From Nocardia coubleae NBRC 108252 (GTDB lineage Bacteria; Actinomycetota; Actinomycetes; Mycobacteriales; Mycobacteriaceae): a stretch of DNA of 64,000 nucleotides. Position 1 is the stretch's first letter. The number at the start of each line of letters is the position of its first letter. The DNA is taken from NCBI RefSeq assembly GCF_001612805.1, contig NZ_BDBD01000029.1:110909-174908 (forward strand), in the 5' to 3' direction. Below, piece by piece: positions 17,422 through 25,774 of the stretch. Both the position numbers and the translations under genes were made by a program. Below the pieces are notes generated by a model. It did no database searches, had not been told where the DNA came from, and saw nothing but the letters and a program-made list of their open reading frames with translations.

Positions 17422-17474
17422 AGTTCACACGACGAGCGAGTCCGCGTCGTCGTTGTGCAATCGAAGGAAATGCA

Positions 17475-17933
17475 GTGTCACGTTCCACAATTCTGAGCGG
17501 GTTGCTCGGTTCCCTGGTGCTCGCCGGGGTGGTCACGGCTCCGGGTGCGTCCGCGTTCACGCCGGAACACGCGCGGTCGTCCGCGTGCGACTTCGCCCGC
17601 GAGGTGTCGACCTACCACTACGCCCAGGACCTCGACGGCTATTTCCAGCGCGTCATCGACCGCACCTCGGGTAACCTCCGCGCTCAATGGACAGATTCGC
17701 GGGAGCAGCTGACGGCGCTGATGCGGGAATCCCAGGTGTCGGCACACCTCGAGGGGCTCAACTGTGGCGTGCTCAGTGGTGATCTTCTGAATGCCGAAAT
17801 CATGGTGACGATGACGCAGGTCCGCACCAAAGTCGGCGTGACCAGCCGTGAGAATCTCGCCATCACGATGCGGCTCAACAACGACTGGGGCCGCTGGCTG
17901 GTGAACGAGATGAAGGCGCCGCTGGGCAACTAG
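17475..17933 (+). CDS. small secreted protein of unknown function
   Basis: A 152-residue protein with a signal peptide (cleavage likely after GASA, about residue 27) and no membrane helix afterwards. The mature part is about 125 residues with two Cys (in SACDFAREV and LNCGVLSG). The order of helices followed by strands (HYAQDLDGYFQRVIDRTSG ... NAEIMVTMTQVRTKVG ... RWLVNEMKAPLG) resembles the NTF2-like fold of Mce-associated proteins, but this is a resemblance only. It starts at GTG with GAAGGAAA 5 bases upstream, 53 bp after the second LysR gene. Confidence 0.75.
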   Translation: MSRSTILSGLLGSLVLAGVVTAPGASAFTPEHARSSACDFAREVSTYHYAQDLDGYFQRVIDRTSGNLRAQWTDSREQLTALMRESQVSAHLEGLNCGVLSGDLLNAEIMVTMTQVRTKVGVTSRENLAITMRLNNDWGRWLVNEMKAPLGN

Positions 17934-17993
17934 CCCGCCGGCGGCCTCGCCCGTTTGTGTCGAGAGCGGTGGTCGGGGGACCATCAGGAGACC

Positions 17994-19145
17994 ATGGGCA
18001 AGCAGAATCGTCGACGTCGCACCGGACGCAAAGCCATACCCGTGGCGGCGCTCGACGACTTCTCCGGCGATCCGGGCGGCATTGCCGAAAAGATCATTGC
18101 TGCGGCAGTGCGGGGCCGGGGCGAATTCGTCGGGCCGGTGACTATTACCGACGAGCTCGCCGCAGGGGTCGAACTGGCCGGTCGGCGGCTCATTTCCCAC
18201 GCCTCTGATCTCGGCTGGCTGCCGGGGGACATCCATCAGGCCGCGCGGCGACGCCTCGACGAGTTCGCGGTGGGGTATCTGCTGGATCTGATGGCGGCGC
18301 ATCATCCCGACGCGAGGTGGGACGCAGAGCTCGACGAGCTCGATGCCTCCGTCTGGTGGACGGCTCCCCACCTGCGGGCGTGGGCCGATCGTGCCTTGCT
18401 CACCGGCAGCGAGGCGCTGACAACGGTGATCGAAGCGCTCGCACTGTTGCTGCGACTGCCGAAGCTCGAATCGTCCGGGCCGGTCCGGCCTCGGCACGGT
18501 GTGGACGAGAAGGTGCTCGGCCGGGTGCGTGGGCTGCTCGCCAAGGCCGAATCCACCTCGTTCCCGGACGAGGCCGAGACGCTGTCGGCCAAGGCGCAGG
18601 AGCTGATGACCAAGTACGCCATCGATCACCTGCTGCTCGAGCCGTCGAGCGATCTCCCCGCCACCCGTCGCATCTGGCTCGACACCCCCTACACCGATGC
18701 CAAAGCCCTGCTCATCGACCGGGTGGCGCACGCCAATCGCTGCCGCGCGATCTTCGCCGCCGAGTGGGGTTTCGTCACCGTGGTCGGCGACGACACCGAC
18801 CTCGACCTCGTCGAGCTCCTGTCCACCTCCCTGCTGGTCCAGGCCACCCGCACGATGATCGACACCGCCGATACCGGCGAAGCCCGCTCCCGCCACTACC
18901 GCAAAGCCTTCCTCACCGCCTACGCGACCCGCATCGGCGAGCGCCTCACCGAGGCCACCGACACCACGATCGCCCACGCTCCGAACCACCTCCTCCCCGT
19001 CCTCGCGGCCCGGCAACACCAGATCGACAAGGCCTTCGACACCTACTTCCCCACCGCCCGCGCGAAAGGCATCACCATTCGCAGCGCCGAAGGCTGGGCC
19101 GCGGGCACCGACGCCGCCACCGAAGCCCGCGTCGACCCCTCCTGA
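17994..19145 (+). CDS. DUF2786 domain-containing protein
   Basis: A 383-residue soluble protein. The DUF2786 signature is at about residues 165-207 (VLGRVRGLLAKAESTSFPDEAETLSAKAQELMTKYAI, with the K-A-E-S-T-x-F-x-E-A-E-x-x-x-x-K-A-Q core). A very basic N-terminus (KQNRRRRTGRK) precedes a helical region. DUF2786 proteins occur in many actinobacteria and some phages; their function is unknown. The ATG at 17994 follows CAGGAG by 3 bases, and this start gives the complete basic N-terminus. It stands alone on its strand. Confidence 0.85.
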   Translation: MGKQNRRRRTGRKAIPVAALDDFSGDPGGIAEKIIAAAVRGRGEFVGPVTITDELAAGVELAGRRLISHASDLGWLPGDIHQAARRRLDEFAVGYLLDLMAAHHPDARWDAELDELDASVWWTAPHLRAWADRALLTGSEALTTVIEALALLLRLPKLESSGPVRPRHGVDEKVLGRVRGLLAKAESTSFPDEAETLSAKAQELMTKYAIDHLLLEPSSDLPATRRIWLDTPYTDAKALLIDRVAHANRCRAIFAAEWGFVTVVGDDTDLDLVELLSTSLLVQATRTMIDTADTGEARSRHYRKAFLTAYATRIGERLTEATDTTIAHAPNHLLPVLAARQHQIDKAFDTYFPTARAKGITIRSAEGWAAGTDAATEARVDPS

Positions 19146-19330
19146 TCGACATATAGCCGGTCAGTAAGGGTTTCGACCTCATCTGTGCGGCGTGCCATCG
19201 ATCCCGCCATCTGGGTGGCCGCCCATACCGCCTCGACGACACCACGACGGTCGACACGCCCCGAGCGCGTGCAGCGCCCCGCTGCGACTGATCGGCGGCG
19301 CATACGTCACCACCCACCTACGCTGGTGAG

Positions 19331-20122
19331 ATGCGCCCGATCGTGTCCGAAGCGGAACTGGGTGGGGACTGGGAGGTTGCGGCTCCCGATTCCAACCGGG
19401 TTCCGGGCGCGATGATGGGCGGGTTCCTGGAGCGCGTCGTCGGGACAGGTGCGCCGATGCGGGTGTGCGCGCGGCCCGAGGTGACCGTCGTGATCCAGTT
19501 CGGCGAGGCTCCGCTGCGGGTCACAGCCGGTGGTGAACAGCGGCAGCTCGGCGGTGTGGTCGCCGGACTGGCACCGATGCCGCAGCAGGTGACGGCCGAC
19601 CGCATCGAATGCCTCGAGATACGCCTGTCGCCCCTGTCCACGCGCACTCTGCTGGGCGCCGCTCCCTCCGAATTGCGCGGCGAGGTGGTCGATCTCGACG
19701 CCGTGTGGGGACGCGAAGCACCCCTACTGCGCGAGCAACTGTCCGAAACACCCACGTGGGCAGGGCGATTCACCATCCTGACGGCATTCCTCGCCCACCG
19801 CGAACCAGTCGGCGCCGCCGATCCCGAGGTAGCGGCATGCTGGAACCGCATCGTCGCTACCGGTGGCCGAGTACGGGTGCAGGAGCTGGCGGAGTGGACC
19901 GGGTGGAGCCGGCAGCGACTGTGGTCCCGATTCACCGCACAAGTAGGTGTCACCCCCAAGCAGGCCGCGAAGATAGTGCGATTCCGGCACGCACTGGATC
20001 GCCTCGCCGCCGGGCAGCCCGTGGCAGACGTCGCCGCGATCTGTGGCTACGCCGATCAGCCCCACCTCCATCGCGAGATCGTCGCTTTCGCCGGCACCAC
20101 GCCGCGCACCCTCACCCACTGA
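19331..20122 (+). CDS. AraC family transcriptional regulator
   Basis: A 263-residue regulator. The N-terminal ~150 residues form a small-molecule or oxidised-fatty-acid-type sensor region without recognisable signature, and the C-terminus has two helix-turn-helix motifs (VQELAEWTGWSRQRLWSRF and VADVAAICGYADQPHLHREI), with a conserved GVTPKQAAKIVRF and final TPRTL. The architecture is like the DUF6597/AraC group. The neighbours are not clearly related. A minisatellite follows directly. Confidence 0.85.
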   Translation: MRPIVSEAELGGDWEVAAPDSNRVPGAMMGGFLERVVGTGAPMRVCARPEVTVVIQFGEAPLRVTAGGEQRQLGGVVAGLAPMPQQVTADRIECLEIRLSPLSTRTLLGAAPSELRGEVVDLDAVWGREAPLLREQLSETPTWAGRFTILTAFLAHREPVGAADPEVAACWNRIVATGGRVRVQELAEWTGWSRQRLWSRFTAQVGVTPKQAAKIVRFRHALDRLAAGQPVADVAAICGYADQPHLHREIVAFAGTTPRTLTH

Positions 20123-20210
20123 TCGACCGGCGCACACCCACTGCCACCCGCACACACCGCCACCCGGCGTCATCTCGCACGACATCCCCGCGTCCGCCAC
20201 CCCACACCCC

Positions 20211-20433
20211 ACCAACCCACCAACCCACCGACGTGTCGACGCACCAACCCACCGACGCACCAACGCACCAACCCACCAACCCACCAACCCACCAACCCAC
20301 CAACCCACCAACCCACCAACCCACCAACCCACCAACCCACCAACCCACCAACCCACCAACCCACCAACCCACCAACCCACCAACCCACCAACGCACCAAC
20401 GCACCAACGCACGGACGCACGGACGCACGGACG
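20211..20433. repeat. 8-bp tandem repeat array (ACCAACCC minisatellite)
   Basis: About 28 contiguous 8-base units. Fifteen perfect copies of ACCAACCC fill 20267-20386; flanking variants are ACCAACGC, ACCGACGC and ACGGACGC, with the variants grading outward to the right end. The complementary strand is (GGGTTGGT)n, rich in G pairs and triplets, and so prone to G-quadruplex formation. The array occupies most of the 383-bp space between the AraC gene (ends 20122) and the alpha/beta hydrolase (starts 20506). Because 8 is not a multiple of 3 all frames stay open on both strands and give low-complexity peptides; these are not believed to be genes. Confidence 0.97.
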
Positions 20434-20505
20434 AGCATTGCACTCCGCACCGAAAGCGGACATTCGTTCAAGACCTACCCGCGTTCCCCGCGCGACAGTT
20501 GACCC

Positions 20506-21468
20506 ATGACGTCCTCTCTCGACAATCGGATTCGCGCGATCGAACAGCGGGTTGCCAGCGCACACGGTCTGACCATCACCGAACATCGACTGCCGCAACG
20601 TGATCCGCGTGTCAGAGTGCTCAGCGTCGGCTCGGGAAGTCCGTTGATCTACCTCAACGGCATCACCGCACCGGCGCTAGGCTTCGCACCGCTGCTGTCC
20701 GAACTCCCCGGTTACCGCCACATCCTGGTCGAATTCCCCGGTCACGGACTAGCCCCTTCACCGCAGTGGACCGGCCCTTCACTGCGCGAATTCGCCGTCG
20801 CCACGCTGACCGGAACTCTCGACGCACTCGACCTGCCGAAAGCGACCGTCATCGCCAACTCTCTGGGCGGCCTGTGCACACTCTGGACAGCATTGGACGC
20901 GCCCGACCGAATCTCGCGCGCCGTACTCATCGGCGCACCGGCTACCGCCCTGCCCGGCGCCCGGCCCGTTCCCGCGATGGTCTCCCTCACCACCCCGCTC
21001 CGTGGCCGGATGGAACAGGCGCTCATGGGACTGCCCTCACCCCGGTTCCTCGCCGAAGCCGCCCTCACCGAGGCCCTCGGCGGGCAGGCGGTAGCCGCCA
21101 TGTCGGACGACCTCGTCGACCTGCACCGGCTCCCCCTCCGCCGACCGGGCCAAGCCGCCGCCTATCGCTCGCTGGTGACGCGACTACTCGACGGCCGTGC
21201 ACCACGCCCCGAAAATATCCTCACCCCAACAGAATTGAGCCGACTCGATATCCCCTTGCTCTTCGTCTGGGGCCGCGACGACGTCATCCTCTCCCCCACC
21301 GACGCTCTCCCCAGCATCGAACACATCCCCACAGCGCACCTCGAAGAAGTCCCCGGCGGCCACAACCCCTGGTTCGACGACCCGGCCGCCTGCGCCACCC
21401 CGATCCACGCCTTCGTCACCACCGGGCACGGCGCAGAAACCGCCCCGGCACCCCACCCTATCCCCTGA
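20506..21468 (+). CDS. alpha/beta hydrolase
   Basis: A 320-residue alpha/beta hydrolase. The nucleophile elbow is IANSLGG with Ser119 (Gly is replaced by Ala in the first position of the usual G-x-S-x-G), the oxyanion region is LIYLNGITAPALGF, the acid is near LLFVWGRDDVILSP and the His is in VPGGHNPWFDDP. The second half of the protein (residues ~150-230) forms a helical cap. The reaction is unknown. It starts 72 bp after the minisatellite with no good ribosome site, and a cupin gene follows 37 bp downstream in the same direction. Confidence 0.85.
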   Translation: MTSSLDNRIRAIEQRVASAHGLTITEHRLPQRDPRVRVLSVGSGSPLIYLNGITAPALGFAPLLSELPGYRHILVEFPGHGLAPSPQWTGPSLREFAVATLTGTLDALDLPKATVIANSLGGLCTLWTALDAPDRISRAVLIGAPATALPGARPVPAMVSLTTPLRGRMEQALMGLPSPRFLAEAALTEALGGQAVAAMSDDLVDLHRLPLRRPGQAAAYRSLVTRLLDGRAPRPENILTPTELSRLDIPLLFVWGRDDVILSPTDALPSIEHIPTAHLEEVPGGHNPWFDDPAACATPIHAFVTTGHGAETAPAPHPIP

Positions 21469-21505
21469 CGATCACCGACCGAACCCGTCCCAGAAGGGCC
21501 GAATT

Positions 21506-21859
21506 ATGCGCAAACACGACCCCATCACCACCGCGAAAACCCTCGCCCAGTTCGACTTCCGCGAACTGGCCCCGTTCAACACCGGAGCGTTCTGCATGTA
21601 TCACGGCGCCGAACTCCCCGGCTCCGACTGGGAACTGCACCCCGACACCGACGAATTCCTGATGGTCCTGCACGGCAGCGTCACCGTGGAGATCCTCACC
21701 GACGACAGCAGTCACCGAAACCGGCTCACCGCAGGACAATTCGTCGTCGTGCCGAAGGGCCACTGGCATCGCCACCTCGACATCGACAACGTCGTGGAGC
21801 TGTACTACACCCCGGGCGAGACGATCGAATCCACCGCCGCCGACCCCAGGCTCGGCTGA
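21506..21859 (+). CDS. cupin domain protein
   Basis: A 117-residue single cupin barrel. Motif 1 is HPDTDEFLMVLHGSVTVEI and motif 2 is GQFVVVPKGHWHRH, giving a likely metal site of two or three His. AGAAGGG lies 8 bases before the ATG. It probably shares a transcript with the alpha/beta hydrolase and ends 1 bp before the stop of the convergent hisH gene. The substrate is unknown; small cupins often are sugar or ligand-binding proteins or dioxygenases. Confidence 0.83.
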   Translation: MRKHDPITTAKTLAQFDFRELAPFNTGAFCMYHGAELPGSDWELHPDTDEFLMVLHGSVTVEILTDDSSHRNRLTAGQFVVVPKGHWHRHLDIDNVVELYYTPGETIESTAADPRLG

Positions 21860-21860
21860 C

Positions 21861-22490
21861 CTACAGCGACCCGATCCAGTTGCGCAGCAACTGAGCACCC
21901 GCGTCGCCGGACTTCTCCGGGTGGAACTGGGTGGCCGAGAGCGGGCCGTTCTCGACGGCGGCGAGGAACGGCACACCGTGCTCGGCCCAGGTGAGTTTCG
22001 GCGGCGGGATGTGGTCGGCTTCGGGCAGTTCCCACTGCTGGGCCGCGTAGGAGTGGACGAAGTAGAAGCGGGTGTCGGCGTCCATGCCGGCGAACAAGGT
22101 GCTGTCGGCGGGGGCTTTCACCGTGTTCCAGCCCATGTGCGGCAAGACGGGGGCCTCGAGCCCCGCGACCGTGCCCGGCCATTCACCACAGCCCTCGGTC
22201 TCCACCCCGAACTCGACGCCCCGGTCGAACATGATCTGCATGCCGACGCAGATGCCGAGCACCGGGCGTCCACCGGCCAGGCGCTGCCCGATGATGCGTT
22301 CACCACGCACAGCGCGCAGCCCGGCCATGCAGGCCGCGAACGCGCCGACACCGGGGACGACGAGCCCGTCGGCCGCCAACGCCGCGGTCGGGTCGGCGGT
22401 GACCTCCACCTGGGCACCCGCCCGCACCAGGGCGCGTTCGGCGGAGTGCAGGTTGCCGGAGCCGTAGTCCAGCAGCACGACGGATTTCAC
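21861..22490 (-). CDS. hisH: imidazole glycerol phosphate synthase, glutaminase subunit
   Basis: A 209-residue class I glutamine amidotransferase. Motifs are LLDYGSGNLHSAERAL, VPGVGAFAACM, the nucleophile in LGICVGMQIMFD and the His/Glu in SATQFHPEKSG. It makes ammonia for HisF. The start is a GTG at 22490 overlapping the hisB stop (GTGA). It is the last gene in its piece; the cupin converges on it. Confidence 0.95.
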   Translation of the reverse strand: MKSVVLLDYGSGNLHSAERALVRAGAQVEVTADPTAALAADGLVVPGVGAFAACMAGLRAVRGERIIGQRLAGGRPVLGICVGMQIMFDRGVEFGVETEGCGEWPGTVAGLEAPVLPHMGWNTVKAPADSTLFAGMDADTRFYFVHSYAAQQWELPEADHIPPPKLTWAEHGVPFLAAVENGPLSATQFHPEKSGDAGAQLLRNWIGSL

Positions 22491-23101
22491 AGCACACCTT
22501 TCGTGGACGGCACACCGCTCACGCGGGGGTCGATCTCGACGGCCGCGCGCAGAGCCCGTGCGACAGCCTTGAATTCGGCTTCGGTGATGTGGTGCTGGTC
22601 GCGCCCGTAGAGCACCCGGACGTGCAGGGCGATCCGCGCGTTCTGCGCGATCGATTCGAACACGTGCTTGTTGAGCACCGTCGAGTACGACGCACCGGGG
22701 CCCGCGCTCGGAATGATGGTGTGCACCAGGTGCTCCGGTTCGCCGGTGAACACGCAGTACGGTCGGCCCGACACGTCGACGGCGGCGTGGGCGAGGGTCT
22801 CGTCCATGGGAATGAAGGCGTCGCCGAACCGGCGGATGCCCTTCTTGTCGCCCAGCGCCTGCCCGAGGGCCTGCCCGAACACGATGGCGGTGTCCTCGAC
22901 GGTGTGGTGCGCCTCGATCTCGATATCGCCTTCGGCGCGCACCACCAGGTCGAACCCGGCGTGAGCGCCGAGGGCGGTGAGCATGTGGTCGTAGAACGGC
23001 ACACCGGTGGAGATCTCGGTCTTGCCGCTGCCGTCGAGGTTCAGCTCCACCAGGATCGAGGATTCCTTGGTGACCCGTTCCACCCGCGCTGTTCTGCTCA
23101 T
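22487..23101 (-). CDS. hisB: imidazoleglycerol-phosphate dehydratase
   Basis: A 204-residue monofunctional HisB, which dehydrates imidazole glycerol phosphate using manganese. Metal-binding repeats are in EAHHTVEDTAIVFG and in RDQHHITEAEFKAVARAL. There is no phosphatase domain, as is usual in actinobacteria. The ATG at 23101 gives the usual short N-terminus (SRTARVERVTKE); a longer version starts 15 bases earlier. It sits between hisC and hisH with a short spacer and a 4-bp overlap. Confidence 0.95.
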   Translation of the reverse strand: MSRTARVERVTKESSILVELNLDGSGKTEISTGVPFYDHMLTALGAHAGFDLVVRAEGDIEIEAHHTVEDTAIVFGQALGQALGDKKGIRRFGDAFIPMDETLAHAAVDVSGRPYCVFTGEPEHLVHTIIPSAGPGASYSTVLNKHVFESIAQNARIALHVRVLYGRDQHHITEAEFKAVARALRAAVEIDPRVSGVPSTKGVL

Positions 23102-23119
23102 GGTCTGTTTCTCCACGCT

Positions 23120-24247
23120 TTAGTGAGTGAGGTCGGTGGCGGCGATATCGCGGCTCACGCGCAGGAACTCGTCGTTCTCGGCGGCGAGCCCGATAGTGGC
23201 GCGCAGGTAGCCGGGAATGCCGACATCGCGGATGAGTACCCCGGCGTCGAGGTAGTGCTGCCAGGCGCGGGCCGCGTCGGTGAACCGGCCGAACAGCACG
23301 AAATTGGCGTCGCTGGGGATCACCTGGAACCCGAACGAGGCGAGCGCCGCGGCGACCCGATCGCGCTGGGAGGCCAATTCGGCCACACTGGCAAGGGTTT
23401 CGTCGGCGTGGCGCAGGGCGGCGCGGGCGGCGGCCTGGGTGACCACCGAGAGGTGATACGGCAATCGGACGAGCAGGATCGCGTCGATCACGGCGGGCGA
23501 GGCCGCCAGGTAACCGAGGCGACCACCGGCGAAGGCGAACGCCTTGCTCATCGTGCGGGTGACGACCAGCTTGGTCGGGTACCGGTCGATCAGGGTGATC
23601 GCGCTCGGCGCGGCCGAGAACTCCCCGTACGCCTCGTCGACCACCACGATGCCCGGTGCGGCGTCGAGCACACGCTCGAGGTCCTCGATCGGGACGCTGT
23701 GCCCGGTCGGGTTGTTCGGGCTGGTCACGAACACCACGTCGGGACGGCGTTCGGCGATCTGCGCGACGGCGTAGTCGATGTCGAGGGAGAAGTCGCTGCC
23801 GCGCGCGGCCTCGAGCCATTCGGTGTCGATGCCCTCGGAGATGATCGGGTGCATCGAGTACGACGGCACGAAACCCAGTGCGCTGCGGCCCGGCCCACCG
23901 AAGGCCTGCAACAGCTGCTGCAGGATCTCGTTGGACCCGTTGGCCGCCCACACATTGCTGGTGTCGACGGCGACACCGGTCTGGCGGGTCAGGTACTCGG
24001 CCAGGTCGTGGCGTAGCGCGACCGCGTCCCGATCCGGGTAGCGGTGCAGGTCGGCGGCGGCGGCCCGCACCGACTCGGCGACATCGTCGACGAGCGCACG
24101 GCTCGGCGGGTGCGGGTTCTCGTTGGTGTTGAGCTGCACCGGCACCGTCAATTGCGGTGCGCCGTACGGAGATTTGCCGCGCAGGTTGTCGCGCAGCGGC
24201 AGCTGGTCGAGGGTCGCCGAGGCGCCGGGCACAGTCGGGGTGCTCAT
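23120..24247 (-). CDS. hisC: histidinol-phosphate aminotransferase
   Basis: A 375-residue PLP-dependent transaminase of the class I/II type. Hallmarks are LNTNENPHPPS, AANGSNEILQQLL, VVVDEAYGEFS and the PLP Lys in TRTMSKAFAFAGGRLGYL. It converts imidazole acetol phosphate to histidinol phosphate. The ATG at 24247 is preferred to earlier frames. The gap to hisD is 46 bp and to hisB 18 bp, so the four genes hisD-hisC-hisB-hisH form a transcript. Confidence 0.95.
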   Translation of the reverse strand: MSTPTVPGASATLDQLPLRDNLRGKSPYGAPQLTVPVQLNTNENPHPPSRALVDDVAESVRAAAADLHRYPDRDAVALRHDLAEYLTRQTGVAVDTSNVWAANGSNEILQQLLQAFGGPGRSALGFVPSYSMHPIISEGIDTEWLEAARGSDFSLDIDYAVAQIAERRPDVVFVTSPNNPTGHSVPIEDLERVLDAAPGIVVVDEAYGEFSAAPSAITLIDRYPTKLVVTRTMSKAFAFAGGRLGYLAASPAVIDAILLVRLPYHLSVVTQAAARAALRHADETLASVAELASQRDRVAAALASFGFQVIPSDANFVLFGRFTDAARAWQHYLDAGVLIRDVGIPGYLRATIGLAAENDEFLRVSRDIAATDLTH

Positions 24248-24293
24248 ACCGTCACCCCGCAGGTGCTCGATGCACGAACCACACACAAGTCGG

Positions 24294-25631
24294 TCACGAC
24301 AGCGCCTCGAATCGCGCCTGCACAGCCTGGCCGTGCGCGGGCAGGTCCTCAGCATTCGCCAGCGCCACAACGTGTCCGGCGACATCCTTCAACGCCGCCT
24401 CGGTGTACTCCACGATGTGGATGCCACGCAGGAAGGTCTGCACACTCAACCCAGAGGAGTGCCGCGCGCAACCCGCGGTCGGCAGCACGTGATTGGACCC
24501 GGCGCAGTAGTCACCGAGACTCACCGGCGCCCACGGACCGACGAAGATCGCGCCCGCGCTGCGCACTCGTGCCGCCACGGCCGACGCGTCGGCGGTCTGG
24601 ATCTCGAGGTGTTCGGCGGCGTAGGCGTCGACCACCCGAAGGCCCTGGGCGATGTCGTCGACGAGCACGATCCCGGACTGCTTGCCGCTCAACGCTTCCC
24701 GCACCCGGTCGTGGTGCTTCACCACGGCCAGCTGGGCATTGACGGCGGCGTCGACCGCGTCGGCGAGGGCGACAGAATCGGTGACGAGCACGCTGGCGGC
24801 GAGCACATCGTGCTCGGCCTGGCTGATCAGGTCGGCGGCCACGTGCACCGGGTCGGCGGTGGCGTCGGCCAGCACGGCGATCTCGGTGGGGCCCGCCTCG
24901 GCATCGATACCGACCAGGCCGCGGCACAGCCGCTTGGCGGCGGTGACATAGATATTGCCCGGACCGGTGATGAGGTCGACCGGCTCCAGCGCCGCACCGT
25001 CGGTATCGGTGCCGCCGTAGGACAGCAGCGCCACGGCCTGCGCGCCACCGACGGCCCACACCTCGTCGACACCGAGCAGCGCGGCGGCCGCCAGGATCGT
25101 CGGGTGCGGCAGCCCACCGAACTGCGCCTGCGGCGGCGAGGACACCACCAGCGATTCCACACCCGCGGCCTGCGCCGGGACGACGTTCATCACGACCGAG
25201 GACGGGTACACGGCGTTACCGCCGGGCACGTACAGGCCGACCCGTTCCACCGGCACCCACTTCTCGGTGACGGTGCCGCCGGGGACCACCTCGGTGACCG
25301 AGTCGGTGCGGCGCTGATCGGCGTGCACCTTCCTGGTCCGCTCGATGGCGACCTCGAGCGCGGCGCGCACGGCGGGGTCGAGGGCGTCGAGGGCTTTGCC
25401 CAGCTCGGCGACCGGCACCCGGACCGCGCTGGGGCGGACACCGTCGAACTTCTCGCTGTAGTCCAGCGCGGCTTCGGCGCCCCGGTCGCGGATGTCTTCG
25501 ACGACCGGCCGCACATGATGCAGCACCGAGTCGACGTCGACCCCTCCGCGCGGCAGCGCGGTGCGCAGCTCGGCGGCGGAGGGAGTACGACCGCGCAGAT
25601 CGACGCGGGCGAGCTCGATGCGGGGAGTCAT
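24294..25631 (-). CDS. hisD: histidinol dehydrogenase
   Basis: A 445-residue zinc enzyme that makes the last two oxidations from histidinol to histidine using NAD. Typical segments are VPGGNAVYPSSVVMNVVPA, AGPTEIAVLAD and LPTAGCARHSSGLSVQTFLR. It heads the first his piece; 142 bp separate it from the end of the kinase gene on the same strand, so its promoter should lie at 25632-25729. Confidence 0.95.
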   Translation of the reverse strand: MTPRIELARVDLRGRTPSAAELRTALPRGGVDVDSVLHHVRPVVEDIRDRGAEAALDYSEKFDGVRPSAVRVPVAELGKALDALDPAVRAALEVAIERTRKVHADQRRTDSVTEVVPGGTVTEKWVPVERVGLYVPGGNAVYPSSVVMNVVPAQAAGVESLVVSSPPQAQFGGLPHPTILAAAALLGVDEVWAVGGAQAVALLSYGGTDTDGAALEPVDLITGPGNIYVTAAKRLCRGLVGIDAEAGPTEIAVLADATADPVHVAADLISQAEHDVLAASVLVTDSVALADAVDAAVNAQLAVVKHHDRVREALSGKQSGIVLVDDIAQGLRVVDAYAAEHLEIQTADASAVAARVRSAGAIFVGPWAPVSLGDYCAGSNHVLPTAGCARHSSGLSVQTFLRGIHIVEYTEAALKDVAGHVVALANAEDLPAHGQAVQARFEALS

Positions 25632-25729
25632 ATCGGAGTGCGGTCCTGTTCTGTGCGTGGCATCAGGTCAGGTACCAGCCTAATGGGCGGCAACCACCGG
25701 TTTTCCGCCACATCCTCCTCGCGCGCCGA

Positions 25730-25752
25730 TCCGCCCGTGTGTATCGGGCGGA
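25730..25752 (-). terminator. hairpin downstream of the kinase gene
   Basis: An 8-bp stem (TCCGCCCG at 25730-25737 with CGGGCGGA at 25745-25752) and a 7-base loop lies 22 bp beyond the kinase stop on the minus strand. No T-run follows. It can separate the kinase transcript from the hisD transcript. Confidence 0.5.
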
Positions 25753-25774
25753 CCAGCGGTTTTCGGCGGCTGAG

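Noticed and set aside
20211..20433. Possible CRISPR array
   Set aside because: Units are 8 bp and contiguous with no spacers; no cas genes nearby.
20112..20502. Open frames with repeated PTHQPTNP (plus) or GGLVGWWV (minus) peptides
   Set aside because: They result from an 8-bp tandem repeat with no stop codon in any frame; no ribosome site or homology supports translation.
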